Assembly: GCF_000471905.2 (NCBI RefSeq)
Contig: NW_006494789.1
Location: 8,225,036 to 8,289,035, forward strand
Length of the DNA: 64,000 nucleotides
Direction of reading: 5' to 3'
Source: Amborella trichopoda
Taxonomy: Eukaryota > Streptophyta > Magnoliopsida > Amborellales > Amborellaceae
Each line of letters starts with the position of its first letter. Position 1 is the first letter of the stretch. Of the stretch, positions 1-12,386 are shown piece after piece. The notes below the pieces were generated by a model. That model saw only the letters and a list, made by a program, of their open reading frames with translations, did no database searches and was not told the origin of the DNA. Position numbers and translations under genes: made by a program.

Positions 1-93
1 GAGCACTTCTATAAGCCAAAGAAGTAATCAAGACTGAACAAGCGAAAGCACAGAGTCAAGGAGCTAAGAGTCGAAATCAAGAACAGTAGTTCT

Positions 94-1322
94 TTGAACA
101 GGTCGAAGATTGGAGAGAGCCCACCCGAAGATCGTGCCGAACACAACAACATACGTCGAATGTCCACCAAGTATAACCTCCTTGAAGGAGATGCTCTCTT
201 CAGACGGTCGTTTGACGACATTCTTCTTAGATGTGTGGACATCCAAGAAGCAAATAAGGTGTTAGAAGAAGTCCACTCAGGCACTTGTTGACCACACCAG
301 TCCGGTCCTAAGCTCTATGAACAAATACACAGGTTGAGACACTATTGACCTTCCTTGATCTTTGATTCCTTAAGCTACACTAAAAAGTGCCAAGTATGCC
401 AAATACACTTCAGCCTCCAGAGCCCTTACACCCTACGATTGCATCATGGCCCTTCTCACAATGGGTTATGGACATCGTAGGGCCTATTGATCCTCCTTCC
501 ATAACGGGCCATATTTTTATCCTAGCGGCAACAGATTATTTCTCTTAATGGGCTGAAGCGGTCCCCCTCAAGAAGGTTCCTAGGATAGCAGTGGCCTACT
601 TTGTTCGACATCATATCATATATCGCTTCGGTGTGCCATACCAGATTATATCGGATAACGGTCCTCAATTTAGGATTCATCACATATATCGCTTAGTTAA
701 CCAATTCGGTTTTGATTGGAGGTACTCGACTATGTACCACCCTGGGGCGAATGGATTAGCTGAGGCTTTCAATAAGACTTTGTGCAATGTTTTAAGAAAG
801 TCCGTATCAAACACAAGGAGAAACTGGCATGAGAAGCTTCCTGAAGTACTATGGGCTTATCTTACTACTACATGAAATGCTACTGATTCCACTTCTTATT
901 CTCTAGTGTATGGGGGTGAAGCAGTTTTACGTCTCGAAATACAAATCCCTTCATTGCGAGTTACTATTCACCAAGGAATAACCGAAGATGAGAGAGTCAA
1001 GCTTCGGTATCAAGAATTGGATGCACTCGATGGAAAGAGGCTAGAGGCTCAACAGAACCTTGAACTCAACCAAGGGAGAATGAACAGGGCTTTTGACAAG
1101 TCTGTGAAGATCCACTCATTCACCCGTGGTGATCTAGTCTTGGCTGTTAAGAGGCCTATTGTTATGCATGGCTGGCGTAAAGGGAAGTTTGAGCCTAAGT
1201 GGGAAGGTCCCTTTATAGTCAAAAAGGTCTCGCCCAACGAAGATTACATATTCACACATCTTAGAGGGGGGCAAGCAATGCCCCCTATCAATGGACGATA
1301 CTTAAAGAAGTACCATCTGTGA
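94..1322 (+). pseudogene. Ty3/gypsy (Tat group) integrase, 3' end of a pol gene
   Basis: This is the distal part of a retrotransposon polyprotein. Residues encoded at 94-340 match the integrase zinc-binding region (FRRSFDDILLRCVD, then EANKVLEEVHSGTC). After a frameshift near 340-400, one frame runs to the stop at 1320-1322. The catalytic triad is visible: Asp codon 471-473 (MDIVGP), Asp 654-656 (SDNGPQF) and Glu 762-764 (LAEAFNKTL), giving the classical D-x35-E spacing. The C-terminal part ends in the GPF...PINGRYLKKYHL pattern typical of plant Tat-group elements. In-frame stops at 289-291, 546-548 and 873-875 make it nonfunctional. The RT and RNase H regions would lie left of the window. 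Family assignment rests on remembered motifs, not an alignment. Confidence 0.9.
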
Positions 1323-3519
1323 TGCGTATTCAAAAGAAAGGGACTCAACGTGAAAATAAGCAAGATAGTCCAAACAAATTCTAACTCTTTTTATTGCAGT
1401 AAAAAATGAGTTACAATTTACAAAGAAGCCCATTATTAGGGAGGTTACAAGTCTCTTGCATCTGAGGACGAGAAGACATTTACAAACCAAAACTTGTAGT
1501 TCTGCTCTTGAATCAGAGAATAAGAGGATGACAGGCCAAAACAAATGCCTAGCCAATGATAAAGAAGAAAACCCACCAAAGAAAGGCCCTCGCCATAAAG
1601 AAGAAGCGAAATTACTTGGGGAGTTAGCTTTAATTCATTTGACGAGTAAGAGGATGGTTACAGGCCAGAAGATGAAGCCACTCCAAGAAGTTAGCTTCAG
1701 TTCATCCGACGTGTATATCAAACATACAAGCCAGTATCTCACCTGACCTGTACATCAAACATATAATGTAGGATTCCTTTGCCTTGTGTATCAAAAAAAC
1801 AAAGCAGGCTAGACCTGGTGAGGAACTTTCCTATGATGGAAAGCATACCCTATAGTGGATGCCCTTCCACAAAAAAACATGGACCTCACTGTTTTGCTGA
1901 AGAATGTTGCTTCTGCCGGATACCACAAGCCCTGCCTTACCATCATTCACCACTTTTTGCCAGCCCATGAACATCGTGGTGCATAGCTCATCACTCAACA
2001 TCACAAATCCCGCACATGATTTACTCGCATCATGACAGGTCATACAGCTGATGAGCACTGCCTGAAGTCAACGCTAGTTGTGTCTCACCAGGCTAAAGCC
2101 GGTTCCCTGTCATGAGGATCAACGCCGGTTGTTTCAGTGCCAGTTTCCTCAGCACCGACTGCACTTCTGTTAGTACCAGACTCATCGCGACGGTTCTCTT
2201 CCCAAGATTCCTCTTTTTTGGGGCCTAAGTTTCCACACCCCCTTAATGGTCACACGATCTACAAAGGTGACAGTTCATCTCCCATGACGGCTCCCCTCCT
2301 GCAACGTAAACCTTCCACGATGATCCACCTCCCGTGGTTGTTCGTCTCCCACCTGAGCAAATCCTACACGGCCAGAAACCCACTCAAAAGATTTCCCGCC
2401 TAATTTTTTGGCTGGGACGTCACCAGAACCTCACAGAAAACTTCTACAAACTTTATCTAAGTCTCCGGGAAATTTTGCGAAATCACAGCAACTCTGGAAA
2501 ACTCACTTAGAGATTTTCTTCTGCTGCGTTATGGCCAAGAAGTCATCAAAACCACTGTAAAGTTACCACAACCCTTGGGAAACCCCCTAAAAACTCGCCT
2601 AAAAACCTTTCAAAACTTGCAAAAATGCCTACCACTGCACTTCCTTCCTTCCTCTTCTATCCTTATAAAATGCTAAGGCCAAAGCCCTTCCCTCCACTAG
2701 AAAGTCCTCAGTGTTAAAACCTCTCTTTGCAACTTCACCAAATTCTTGGCAAAGTCTGCTCGCTGAAGGCCTTCCCTGCAAGACCACCGAAAATCACATT
2801 GTTTGCTGAAAACCTTCCCCGCAAAAAGTTTGCTGGAGTCCCACTGCTTGCTGAAACTTCAATCGGGCACCCTCTCCTCACTAAGAAAAGTTTAAGTTTT
2901 TTTTTACCATTGGTGAAAAGTAAAGAAAATGGGATTTTACCCCCTTATATAGACCATACTACCCTCGAATACCCCTCACAAACTGGGAATTCCAGTCGCG
3001 TCCAAGGGAAGCCAAGCTACGATGAGCCGGGTCAGGCTTTGACTCGAGTCTTAAGCTAAAGCTTTGTGTGTCCTGTCATCCCCAGTGGTTTTGCACCCAA
3101 GCCATGATCTATCATCCCCAATGGAGTTAGGAGCGAGCCACTGTTCCTCATCCCCCAGTAGGAGTCACACCCATACTGCAGCTCATCATCCCCAGTGGAG
3201 TTATAGTCATTCTTACCTCTTCAATTCCTAGTGGGTTTGTTTTGCACCAGGCTATCTTATCCCCCGGGAGTCGGGTTACCTGTCATAAGCCAATTCTCCA
3301 TAGACTCTCATCTTTTACCCCAGGGAGTAATCTTGCCCCCCTAATCCCCAATGATGTCCACTTCCATTCGCCATCCCTCATTAGGCCACCATCTCCATCT
3401 GAGCCCTTTACTAGTGTATGGCCTTAATTATCCCCGGGAAGTTAGATTGCCACCCATAGACGTATTCCCCATGGAGCTTCACCTACATGGCGACCCACAC
3501 TATGGTCTAGATGCACAAC

Positions 3520-3960
3520 CCTAAACTGCATGGTCCAAACTATAAGACCTTAAACTATAACGGACGTCTAGTTGCATGACCTTAAATTGCATGGTCCTAG
3601 TTACATGACTTTAAAACTACATAGCTATGGTCCATGCTGCATGCCCCTAAACTGTTCAGCCCATATCCTAGCTGCATGACTTTAAATTGCATAACCATGG
3701 TCCACACTATACGACCTTAAACTGTAATGGAGGTCTAATTGCATGACCTTAAACTGCATGCTCCTAGTTACATGACTTTAAACTACATAACCACGGTCCA
3801 AACTATATGACCTTAAACTGTAGCGGAGGTAGTTGCACGACCTTAAACTACACGGTTCTAGTTATATGACTTTAAACTGCATAACCACAGTCCAGTTGTA
3901 TAACCTTAAATCATAGTGCACGTCCTGGTGCATGACGATAAACTGCTTTGCACAGCTCTA
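3520..3960 (+). repeat. Diffuse TTAAACT-rich repeats in the Tat 3' region
   Basis: Short phrases such as GACCTTAAACTGCATGGTC, CATGACTTTAAACT and GGTCTAGTTGCA recur many times with irregular spacing. The same phrases recur at 21750-22860 in the second copy and singly near 4320-4410 and 23240-23335. Copy-to-copy divergence is high, so this is an old array. Confidence 0.7.
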
Positions 3961-5150
3961 AGAGGCATGATTATAAACTCGCCCCCACATATACGCACAT
4001 TCCTTTATGTGCATTTTTACGCACACCTTCCCTAACCTACCGGTAAGTGTGTGTGTGCCACCTTTATTACCTCCCCAGTGTGTCCATTCACTTCATTACC
4101 AATCATCATTCCCTAATGAGTCTCACCCATGCTCACAAAATGGCAAACCATCCCGCCATCCAAACTCGTTGTAAGCTAATGGGTCACCATTTCTCACCCA
4201 CATTTTGAACATCATCCATCTGTCATAGGTAACCTCATGCCATTTCCCCAAGTGAGTCAAACCACCACCATACTCACCCCATGGCCTCCACCAACAGCCA
4301 TTTACCACCACCATGGTCTAGCTGTATGACCTTAAACCATAGTTCACGTCCTGGACGCATGACGTTAAACTGTTTCACACAGGTCCCGACGAAATGACCT
4401 TAAACACGCCTCCACAAAAAAATGATGATATAACAGGCATGGCATATACCTTAACAAGGGAACGCCATGAGTACAAATGACGAACGGGCATGGTCACGGA
4501 ACCATGAGTAAACGAGTTATGTGAATAAAAAAATGGGATACAGTGAAAACCCGAAAAGGCATCGTGAGTAAAAATGGATGAAAAGGGTGGACAAGGCCGA
4601 AAGTTCATGCATAAAGAGCCGTATATAAAAGGAAGTTGGTGAAAACCATCTCTACGGTGCCGCTTCCCAAGTTCAAGAGAAAATCTACAAAGGATGCTTA
4701 GATCAATAAATAGGTTGATGCAACACTCGCGACTTCAGCCCTCACTCAAAAGAAGAAAATCCTTGATCACTATGTCAGGAATCCAAAAATATGAGCTTCA
4801 AGGAAAAGATTCCAACAGCCTGAGTCCAGTTGTAAAAGGACATGAAAGACAAAAGACTCGCTAAGACAGCAAGACAAGTCACATGAGGAAGAACATTATT
4901 CCCACGAGGTCACAAATACACTCTAGAAAGAAACACTACAAAGGTAAGAAACTGACAAAGCCAGGGCTACACCAGTCAGAGACTTCAGCTCGTCTAGCCG
5001 ATAGCCCAGACCTTCGGGATCAGCTAATAAAACTGCCCTCGACTGGACCCGGTAGATGAGACCTACAGTGGCACTCTGATCATCAAAAGCAAACCTGGTG
5101 TAGCAACAAACTGCACTAACTAAAAGCAAACAACCGAACCCAGACCAAAT

Positions 5151-5252
5151 NNNNNNNNNNNNNNNNNNNNNNNNNNNNNNNNNNNNNNNNNNNNNNNNNN
5201 NNNNNNNNNNNNNNNNNNNNNNNNNNNNNNNNNNNNNNNNNNNNNNNNNNNN
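5151..5252. other. Assembly gap (102 N)
   Basis: A run of N of unknown true length within the 3' region of the first Tat-type copy. The corresponding region of the second copy (about 24215-24275) is short, so little sequence may be missing. Confidence 0.99.
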
Positions 5253-5557
5253 GACAGGCCTGTCTGACTGACGAGATCCGTACAAAATCCACAGCTTCAG
5301 GATCACAAATAGTCTGCATGAGGGTGAGGACTTCGACAAGATCCCTCAAAAAATTATCTTCTCACCCTAAAGTCTCCTCGGATGGACTTGCGAACAATTC
5401 ATCCCTACGTTTGAGCTTCCTAGTTACACCATTATGTGAATGTCCTCGACGTACACGTGGTCCTAGGGCTAGGAAGAAAAAAGTAAAAGCCAAACAAAAT
5501 TTTCATAATGTTTGTCCTTCTCGCTTCCGTTGAAGCACAACATTCAATGGAGCAAGC

Positions 5558-6680
5558 TGTTTGAACATATTTTTCAACACCTTGGTCCCTAATATGAAGC
5601 AGGTCAATAAGACCTACAAAACAGTGGAAATTCTCGACAATATCAGAATGACCCCTGAATTGGTCAAATATCTTCATCAGAACTTGAAAAGACCACCTGC
5701 TAAGTTTCATCATGATCAGACATGCCTAAGGTAGTGAACACAAAGAAATAATTTCAGCGAAATCGGTCTTTAGCACCTTGAAATGGACCCTGCAACTAGA
5801 GTCATACTTTTGGCGTGTCAAATAGTATTGAGACCACTACCATTAGATCTGTCACGGTCAAACACCCTTATGGTTCAAGTTTCAGCTTAATCGGGCACTC
5901 CAAGGCAAAGTTATGGGTAAAATACTGAAAAGGGGTAGGCCGCATACTATTCCCTTATGGCCTCACTCCATCAAAACACCATTAAAGGTGGCTATTTTTT
6001 TTACTGTCACTGGTAGTCACTTTCGGGGCCTATATCTCACTCGTTCCAAGTTGGATCTCTCCGAAATTTGGTGAGCGTGTTCATCTCATCAAGACGAGCA
6101 ATTTGTTATGTGGTATGCCCCATGACGACGTTCGAGCACGAAGAAAAACTAAATGAAAGTTGCTAATCAGTGAAGGAAGTTGCAGAAAATTCAGTAGCAG
6201 CAAGCCTCATTTGAGCAGCCAGATCACGACGCTTGCATACCCGATCAATACGAAATCAATTGCATTATTTGTGTGAGGTCTGAGGCTATCTCTAGTCCAA
6301 GCCTCACATACGATGAATAGTTGGATTTAACACATGATGGTGTCAAAGCTGTTGTAAATTCCAGCCGTCAGATTTCAGGATTCCAGTCAAAAACTCAAGA
6401 CGACAAAATCTTCATCCGGATAAAAAATCTAGCTGCGTTTGCTGCAACGTGATCGTGATGGCATGCTCAGTGTGATTCAATGAAGAAATCATGAAGAAAC
6501 ATCAACGAATAAGCACACAATCGATCCGAAGTTTTCAAGATTCATCTAAAATTCAAGTCTCATGATCATGGCTCAAAAACGTGATTGATAGCTCGAAGTT
6601 GGTATCAAATGATCACCCTACCGAGCCCTACAAGAAAACAATAATCTTCCGATCAAACGGGCATCAGAACGACCATGGGT
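5558..6680 (+). repeat. LTR-like segment, forward copy (Tat-type family)
   Basis: The segment starts TGTTTGAACATATTTTTC and is alignable to 24547-25652 over about 1.1 kb. Related segments that also begin with TGT and have unrelated left flanks start at 12040, 39060 and (inverted) 7588. This common start is the reason for calling an LTR 5' terminus. The 3' boundary is not resolved; similarity to the other copy is lost near 6680. No clean polypurine tract sits directly before 5558. Confidence 0.6.
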
Positions 6681-6864
6681 CAGCCATGGAAGATCACGCA
6701 AGTTCTCAGACAGCTACAGGGACTAATCTGGAATTTCACACATTGGGGGGGCAAAAGAGTCCTTTTGCAGCCATTTTTAGAATTTCTTTAAATTCAATTA
6801 AATTGTAATTATCTTCAATTCTAGTGAGTTTTTGGGCATACACCCACGTTTTAAACATGAAAAG

Positions 6865-7588
6865 CTAAATTGTATGGAATTGGTCTTGGTCAATCCGATG
6901 CAAAAGCGTTGCAATTTGGCTGCTCAAGAGAAGCATGTCACTACTGATTTTCCTGTAACTTTCTTCACGAATCGATAACTTCTCTCTGGCTTTTCTCCTT
7001 GCTTGGGTGTTGTCACGAGGCGTACCTCATATCAAAATGCTCGTCTTGATGAGACAAACACGCTCACAAAATTTGCGGGAGATCCGACTCAGGACGAGTG
7101 AGATATGGCCCCCGAAAGTCACTGCCCAAGACTGCAAAATCAGTCACCATTAATGGTGATTTGGTGCAGGGAGGGCACATGGGAATAGTGTGCGGCCTAC
7201 CCCTTTTCAGTACTTTACCCATAACTTTATCTTGCAGCACCCGATTAAGCCGAAACTTGACCTATAAGGGTTTTCAACAGTTTTGGATCCAATGGCGGTG
7301 GTCCCATAGCTGTTTGATGCACCAAAAATAAATTTCTAGTTACGGGGCCCATTTCAGGGTGCTAGAGTCAGATTTTTCTAAAATTATTTCTTTGTCTACA
7401 CTGCCTTCGACATGTCGGATCGTGACAAAACTTGACATGTGGCCTTTTAAAGTCCTTATGAATATTTTCACTTGTTCTAAGGAAATTCTGAGACTATCGA
7501 TAATTCTACTATTATTCAGGCTTTATTAACCAGCTTCTCTTTTTATTCCGCGTCGGGGACCCAAGATGTTGAAAAGTATCTTTAAACA
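6865..7588 (-). repeat. LTR-like segment, inverted copy
   Basis: The reverse complement of this stretch matches 5558-6280. For example, the 33 bases at 5922-5954 and the complement of 7181-7213 differ at only two positions. Read on the minus strand it begins TGTTTAAAGATACTTTTCAA at 7588. It is preceded on that strand by a purine-rich run (complement of 7589-7680), as expected of a polypurine tract before a 3' LTR. The left limit near 6865 is where similarity fades. Confidence 0.75.
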
Positions 7589-7680
7589 CCTCCTCCTCCC
7601 TTCTCCCTTCTATCTTCTCTTACTTCCTCTCTCTATCTCTCTTCCTCTCTCTCTCTCTCTCACTCGCTCTCTCCCCTTCA
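7589..7680 (-). other. Polypurine tract-like run next to the inverted LTR
   Basis: The plus strand is almost pure pyrimidine, including (CT)n near 7641-7662. The minus strand is therefore a long purine run ending directly at the TGTT start of the inverted LTR-like segment. This is the expected position for a PPT, but a simple (CT)n microsatellite would look the same. Confidence 0.45.
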
Positions 7681-7704
7681 GTTATTCTTTTTCATCTCAT
7701 TTTT

Positions 7705-8570
7705 TCTTGCACTCCTTAAGGGGCCATGTTCTTGGTTAAATCCCCTTCGTGAGGTTAAACATCTTTGACTCATCCACGGGATACTTAGACTCAACCCCTA
7801 ACACCTTTCTAAAGTCTTTGTCATAGCCTCCTAGGGATGGCTACATCGGAAAGCTATTCGAGATTATCGAGTGGTTCCCATTCTCTGCATCTTCTCTTCT
7901 TATTTTTTTTCACTCCTTAAGAGGGGATGTGCTCTTGGTTAAATCCCCCTTGTATGGTTAAACACCTCTGACGTGCCCCAGAGTGCCTTTGATTCTCTTT
8001 TTCTTCTCTTTTTATTTCGTATCACTCCTTAAGAGGGACCATGCTCTTGATTAAATCCCCCTTGTGGGGCTAAACACCTTTGTCTCACTCGGAGTGCCTT
8101 TGATTGTCTTCTTCTTTTCTTCTAATTTTGTCTCACTCCTTAGGAGAGGTCATGCTCTTGGTTAAATCCCCCTTGTGGAGTTAAACACTTTGACTCCCGC
8201 TGACCTTTGATTTTCTTCTTCTTCTTTTATTATTCCATTTCACTCCTTAGGGGTGGTCGTGCTCTTGATTAAATTCCCCTTGTGGGGCTACACACCTCTG
8301 ACTCGTCCTGGAATGCCTTTGATTCTCTTCTTATTTTGTCACCTTGGAGTGCCTTTCATTCTCTTCTTCTTCTCCTCTTATTTCATCTCTCCTTAAGAGG
8401 GGTGGTGTTCTTGGTTAAATCCCCCTTGTGGAGCTAAACACCTTTGAGTTGCCCCAAAGTACATTTTCTTCTCATCTTATTTCGTATCATTCCTTCGGAG
8501 GGGGCTTGCTCTTGGTTAAATGCCCCTCGTGGGGCTAAACACCTTTTACTAGCCTCTAGGGTATCTAGGT
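7705..8570 (+). repeat. Tandem array, unit about 110 bp
   Basis: Units carry CACTCCTTAAGAGGGG, then GCTCTTGGTTAAATCCCC, CTTGTGGGGCTAAACACC and GAGTGCCTTTGATTCTCTTC. Unit starts fall near 7710, 7911, 8023, 8134, 8241, 8386 and 8488, with most spacings between 102 and 112 bp. Two related blocks of about 105 bp (7783-7890 and 8556-8665, with GGNTAC...CGGAAGGCTA) sit after the first and last units. I see no coding. Confidence 0.85.
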
Positions 8571-10989
8571 TTTAAGCCTAATATCCTTATTTTCATCATG
8601 GGTATTAACTCCTAGGGGCGGGTTACGCCGGAAGGCTAATAACATTTTAAGGAGTGGTTTCTTCCCCCTTCTCCCTTCTTGATTTATTGGCTCTAGCCCT
8701 CTGACCCTCTGAACACCTCAAACCTTGTCAAACCCTCTAAAACCCTCAAAACCCCTTTAAATCCATCCTCACAACTCTTAAACTCTCACCTAGACGAACC
8801 AAGGGTCATCACTCTATGCCATCCAAAAAGGGTGTGCGTGAAGGCAAAGTGCAAATGCAAGGGAGCTAGAACCAAACCAAGCTGAAAGGCTTGGGACTTT
8901 CCGAAGTAATATAAGAGGGCCCAGCACCTAAGTGTGTCCTAACTCCATCGAGTGAGGTAAGCGCTACCTCACACTTATTTCTTTTGTTGGTTCTAATTGC
9001 ACATACTGCACCATCAGGTCCTTGCCCTAACGAGAAGTGGGGTCATCCTCACGTGCACACAGACGTGAACCCTAAAGGTGGGGGGGGGCACATGCTTTTT
9101 CTTCTTTTCTCAATTTTAAAAAGGCACTGCAATTTTAAGAAAGGGTTTTTGTCTCTCACTAAAAACCAGGGCCAACCAACTGGTGACTCCACTGGTACAC
9201 ACCACCTCAAAGTTGGCTTGGTTTTCCTACAATCTCACTTTACACACAACCCACACATAAAAATGGCTTTGGAGTTGACCAATTCCAATTTTCGGGTTGG
9301 GGATTTCATGATTCCCACACCCAGGAATTAGTCACTCGGGAGTAGCGATCCTAAACTCGTACCTCCCACCTTTCTTCTACAAGATAGCCAAACCGCTCTT
9401 ACCTAGGCTTCAGCCCAGTTTAAGGTGAGAAGGACCCTCAGGTCCCTCACTGCCCATCTCTTGACACCAATGGCCAAGCTGTTGTCATCACGTGCATCAG
9501 GGGCACAAAAGCCACCACTTACCATGTGCACTTAGTCACTGACAATTCATCCACCAATCTCAATTCTAAAGGCGGCCCTGAGGCCACCCCTCTTCTTTCC
9601 AAAATTGGCACTCTGACTGTCATTGCCTCTATGGGCAGCCGAAAATCCACCCCAAATCAACTCCACACACATTTGAGAGGCCATCACATTTGAGAGGCCA
9701 TAAGGCCACTCACCACACTCTCACTCACCATGATGGCGGCTTAGTTGCCAGACTATCGCACAAAGGGAAGCCTAAGGTCACCCCCTCTCACCCACTCACT
9801 GGGACCAACGGCCCAGCCGCCGATCCAACACCTTGAGGCAGCCCAAAGGTCACCCCGACTCACTCTTGTGCACCGAGCCTCTTGAGATCCAGGCCCACAT
9901 TTCAAGAGTGGCTTGATAGCCACTCCACTAACATCACATGTTATTTCTTTACTCAGGGCAGCCCAAAGGCAAAGTTCATCAGTTCAAGCAAAAGCCTATA
10001 GCATAAACCTAGCCACCTTCACAACCTTTCCACTCACTTGACCTCCACCCCAGCTTTGAGGCTAGGGGTGCAAGTCCTAGGACCGCCTCCGTGAAACCTA
10101 CTGTCTAGTCACTATTCAAGGCATCTCCCCCGAGAATGGAAACAATGGGGTACCGAATATCATGCATAGGTCTTTCAACAGCTAGAGACAATCGTCACAC
10201 TGTTGGATTTTTGTCAACCTAAAATCAGGGGGGGTGAAAAAAGTTATGAAGACGCCTAGTCTCCTAAGCCAAAGCACTCAGGATCTAGATGTCCCTATGT
10301 GTACAACAGTTTACCGAAACCTCTTATTACCTGATACTAAAAAACCTTCCATTTGAGTACCCTCTTATCATATTCCCCGAGACTGCATGTGTACGCTAGC
10401 CTTCGAGGTGGAACCCAAGTTAAAACCTAGCTTCCAAGGCAAGATGGACAAACTACCACAACCAAACATGAGCGGCCTAAAGTGGCCACGAAACTCCTTT
10501 CCCTAGGCCATCATACTTTGCCTGAACTGATGGACTTTGCCTTAGCCTGCCTAAGGCGAGCCAACCACTGCGAATCACGCTTGCAATTTCAATTTTGAGA
10601 ACATGCTTACTAGAACTTGCTGACCAAACACCAGAAGGGTATGAATGTCCCCCTCATAAGATGAAGAACACTGACATCTCCCGAGCCGGTAGACCTGTTA
10701 AAGAAGAATCCATTCTACCCATTGCAAGCAGTGATGGAGCTAAGGATGAAAGGAAAAACCCAATGCCTGGCCGCTGAATTTCAATAGAACAAGCCAAACC
10801 ACCAAGAACAACAGTCTTAAGACTGTCGAGTACCAAGTCATCCTGAATTACAGTCCCAAGAACGTCGAGAATTGGTGATGACCCGATGGCTAAGAAGTCG
10901 AATCTCAAAAGGGGAAATCACAACAACTTTTACACTCTCAGATCGGGGTTCAAAGTTGTATAAGGCACCGACTCACCCCATCAACGTGT
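8570..10989 (+). other. Leader of the second Tat-type element, no clear coding
   Basis: A GC-richer, proline/serine-codon-like sequence full of stops in all frames. A candidate primer binding site, TGGTGACTCCACTGG, lies at 9181-9195. It resembles the motif that often follows the 5' LTR in Tat-group elements, but the LTR end before it is not resolved. Phrases such as GGCAGCCCAAAGG repeat loosely (9580-9970). No extra upstream ORF of the Ogre type could be recognised. Confidence 0.4.
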
Positions 10990-12036
10990 AGCACACTTTA
11001 TGTTAGCATGTCAAGTGTCAGCGTCTGATGGTAGACTGCTCCTTCGCCAATTTATGGAAACCCTAGATGGGATGACTTTCAAGTGGTATGCCCTACCTCC
11101 ATATTCCATCCACTCATGCCATGAAATGGAGCATTTGTTCTACGAACATTTTTGTGAAGTTCAGCAAGAAGTTCAAGCTATAGAACTTCTCACCATGACC
11201 CAAGGACCAAATGAATCAGTTGATAAATTTGTCCAAAAATGGAGGGACCTCACGGTATAACAAAGCAACCCTATGCCCGAGGCAAATGCCAGTCAAACCT
11301 GTGTCCAAAATATGAGGAAAGATATTTTGCTCCATGTTGAGGTCTCCAATCCCATCACCTTCTCTGACATGATATCTAGGGTAGTGCGAATTGAGAAGCT
11401 ACTCAAACACCATGGAGGCACCCAGCCACAGGCCTCGAGTGGGGGACAAAGATGAACTTTCAACAACAATCGGTCCAATCCACAAAGTAATTAGCAAAAG
11501 GATACAGTTAGTGCAATAGTCACAGCCACACCAACCCATCCCAAAGCTCTCGCCGGTCCGACACCTCTACATACTCTTGACACCAACCATGGAATACCAC
11601 AATTTAAGGTCTAAGGAGAGCCTCAGCCAAAGCAGCAACAACCTCATTCATATAACTAAGTGTCTCCAACCCCAAACCTTTATCAACCTATTTGCTTTGA
11701 AGAAACAATGAACAAACATTATAGTTTCGATAAGGATTGGGTCTTAACTATTATGCAAATTTTGTTGAATTAAGGGATGATAGCCCTTCCAAAACCAAAG
11801 ATATCAGACGAGGTGGATCCACAAACATCAAGAGATATTGTTCTTATCACCGGATGATGAGTCACCAAGTCCCAGATTGCCTCCACCTCAAGGACCACAT
11901 CAAAGCACTGATCCAAAAGGGGCAAATTCACTTGGGAAATCTCAAGAAAGCATTTGAAGCAGTTGAGGCCTCCCATATGTTTGTGGTCGATGAAGAATAG
12001 CTTCAAGGTGTGCATCCAAGTGAAATGTCACCAAAT
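10990..12036 (+). pseudogene. Tat-type gag, proximal part
   Basis: The frame from 11000 gives a gag core: LLLRQFMETLDGMTFKWY, then a DEM-like HEMEHLFYEHF and ESVDKFVQKWRDLTV. This matches the retrotransposon gag family (PF03732 type). An in-frame TAA at 11258-11260 interrupts it and the same frame continues to 11455. After a frameshift, 11737-12000 encodes a C-x2-H-x4-H-x4-C knuckle (11839-11880) followed by LKDHIKALIQKGQI, typical of Tat-group gag. Gag would form the virus-like particle. It is broken by stops and by an LTR-like insertion at 12040. Confidence 0.85.
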
Positions 12037-12039
12037 TCT

Positions 12040-12386
12040 TGTAGGGTATTTCTCAACACACTTGCATCCCTAATGCAAAAAAAGGACATGCCAGTCGCAA
12101 TCTAGGGATGTGAGTACCAAAAACACCTGCAACTACGAAAGCATTTATTTAATAAGCCTAATTTTGGGAGAATTTTGAAACGTGTCATATTGGTCCAAAA
12201 ATCATGTGAGGTAGTATTTGATGCCCTAAGGGCACCCGCCAAGTTTCGTCGTGATCCGATAAAATTAAGTTAGATCAGACTAAAATTTAGTTTGTAATTC
12301 CTGTTCTTAATATGATGAAAAAGTTCATCATAACTAGAGCCCTATTTTCGAGGTCTTTTATGAGTGTCAAACCATTGGATTCAGAA
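12040..12386 (+). repeat. LTR-like fragment inserted in gag
   Basis: Starts TGTAGGGTATTTCTCAACAC and matches 39060-39410 most closely, with more distant matches at 5558-5850 and 24547-24850. It separates two parts of gag, and the 3' end is truncated relative to the longer copies. I could not confirm a 5-bp target duplication. Confidence 0.65.

Larger units (their letters stand above)
1323..5557 (+). other. 3' noncoding region of the first Tat-type copy
   Basis: I see no credible coding in this stretch between the integrase stop and the LTR-like segment. From about 2250 onward it is alignable, with many substitutions and indels, to 20330-24546, so it is the shared 3' region of two copies of one family. 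It contains runs of CATCCCCAGTGGAGT-like repeats (3080-3460), TTAAACT-rich repeats (3520-3960) and a 102-base N gap (5151-5252). The antisense PMD gene present in the second copy is not recognisable between 1323 and 2250, so that part is probably deleted here. Confidence 0.6.

Noticed and set aside
2137..3427. Several plus-strand ORFs of 60-110 residues
   Set aside because: They lie in the repeat-rich 3' region of a Tat-type copy, are not kept in the homologous region at 20300-21700, and show no family motif.
5116..5349. Minus-strand ORFs crossing the N gap (also 4923-5339)
   Set aside because: Open only because the unknown bases contain no stops.
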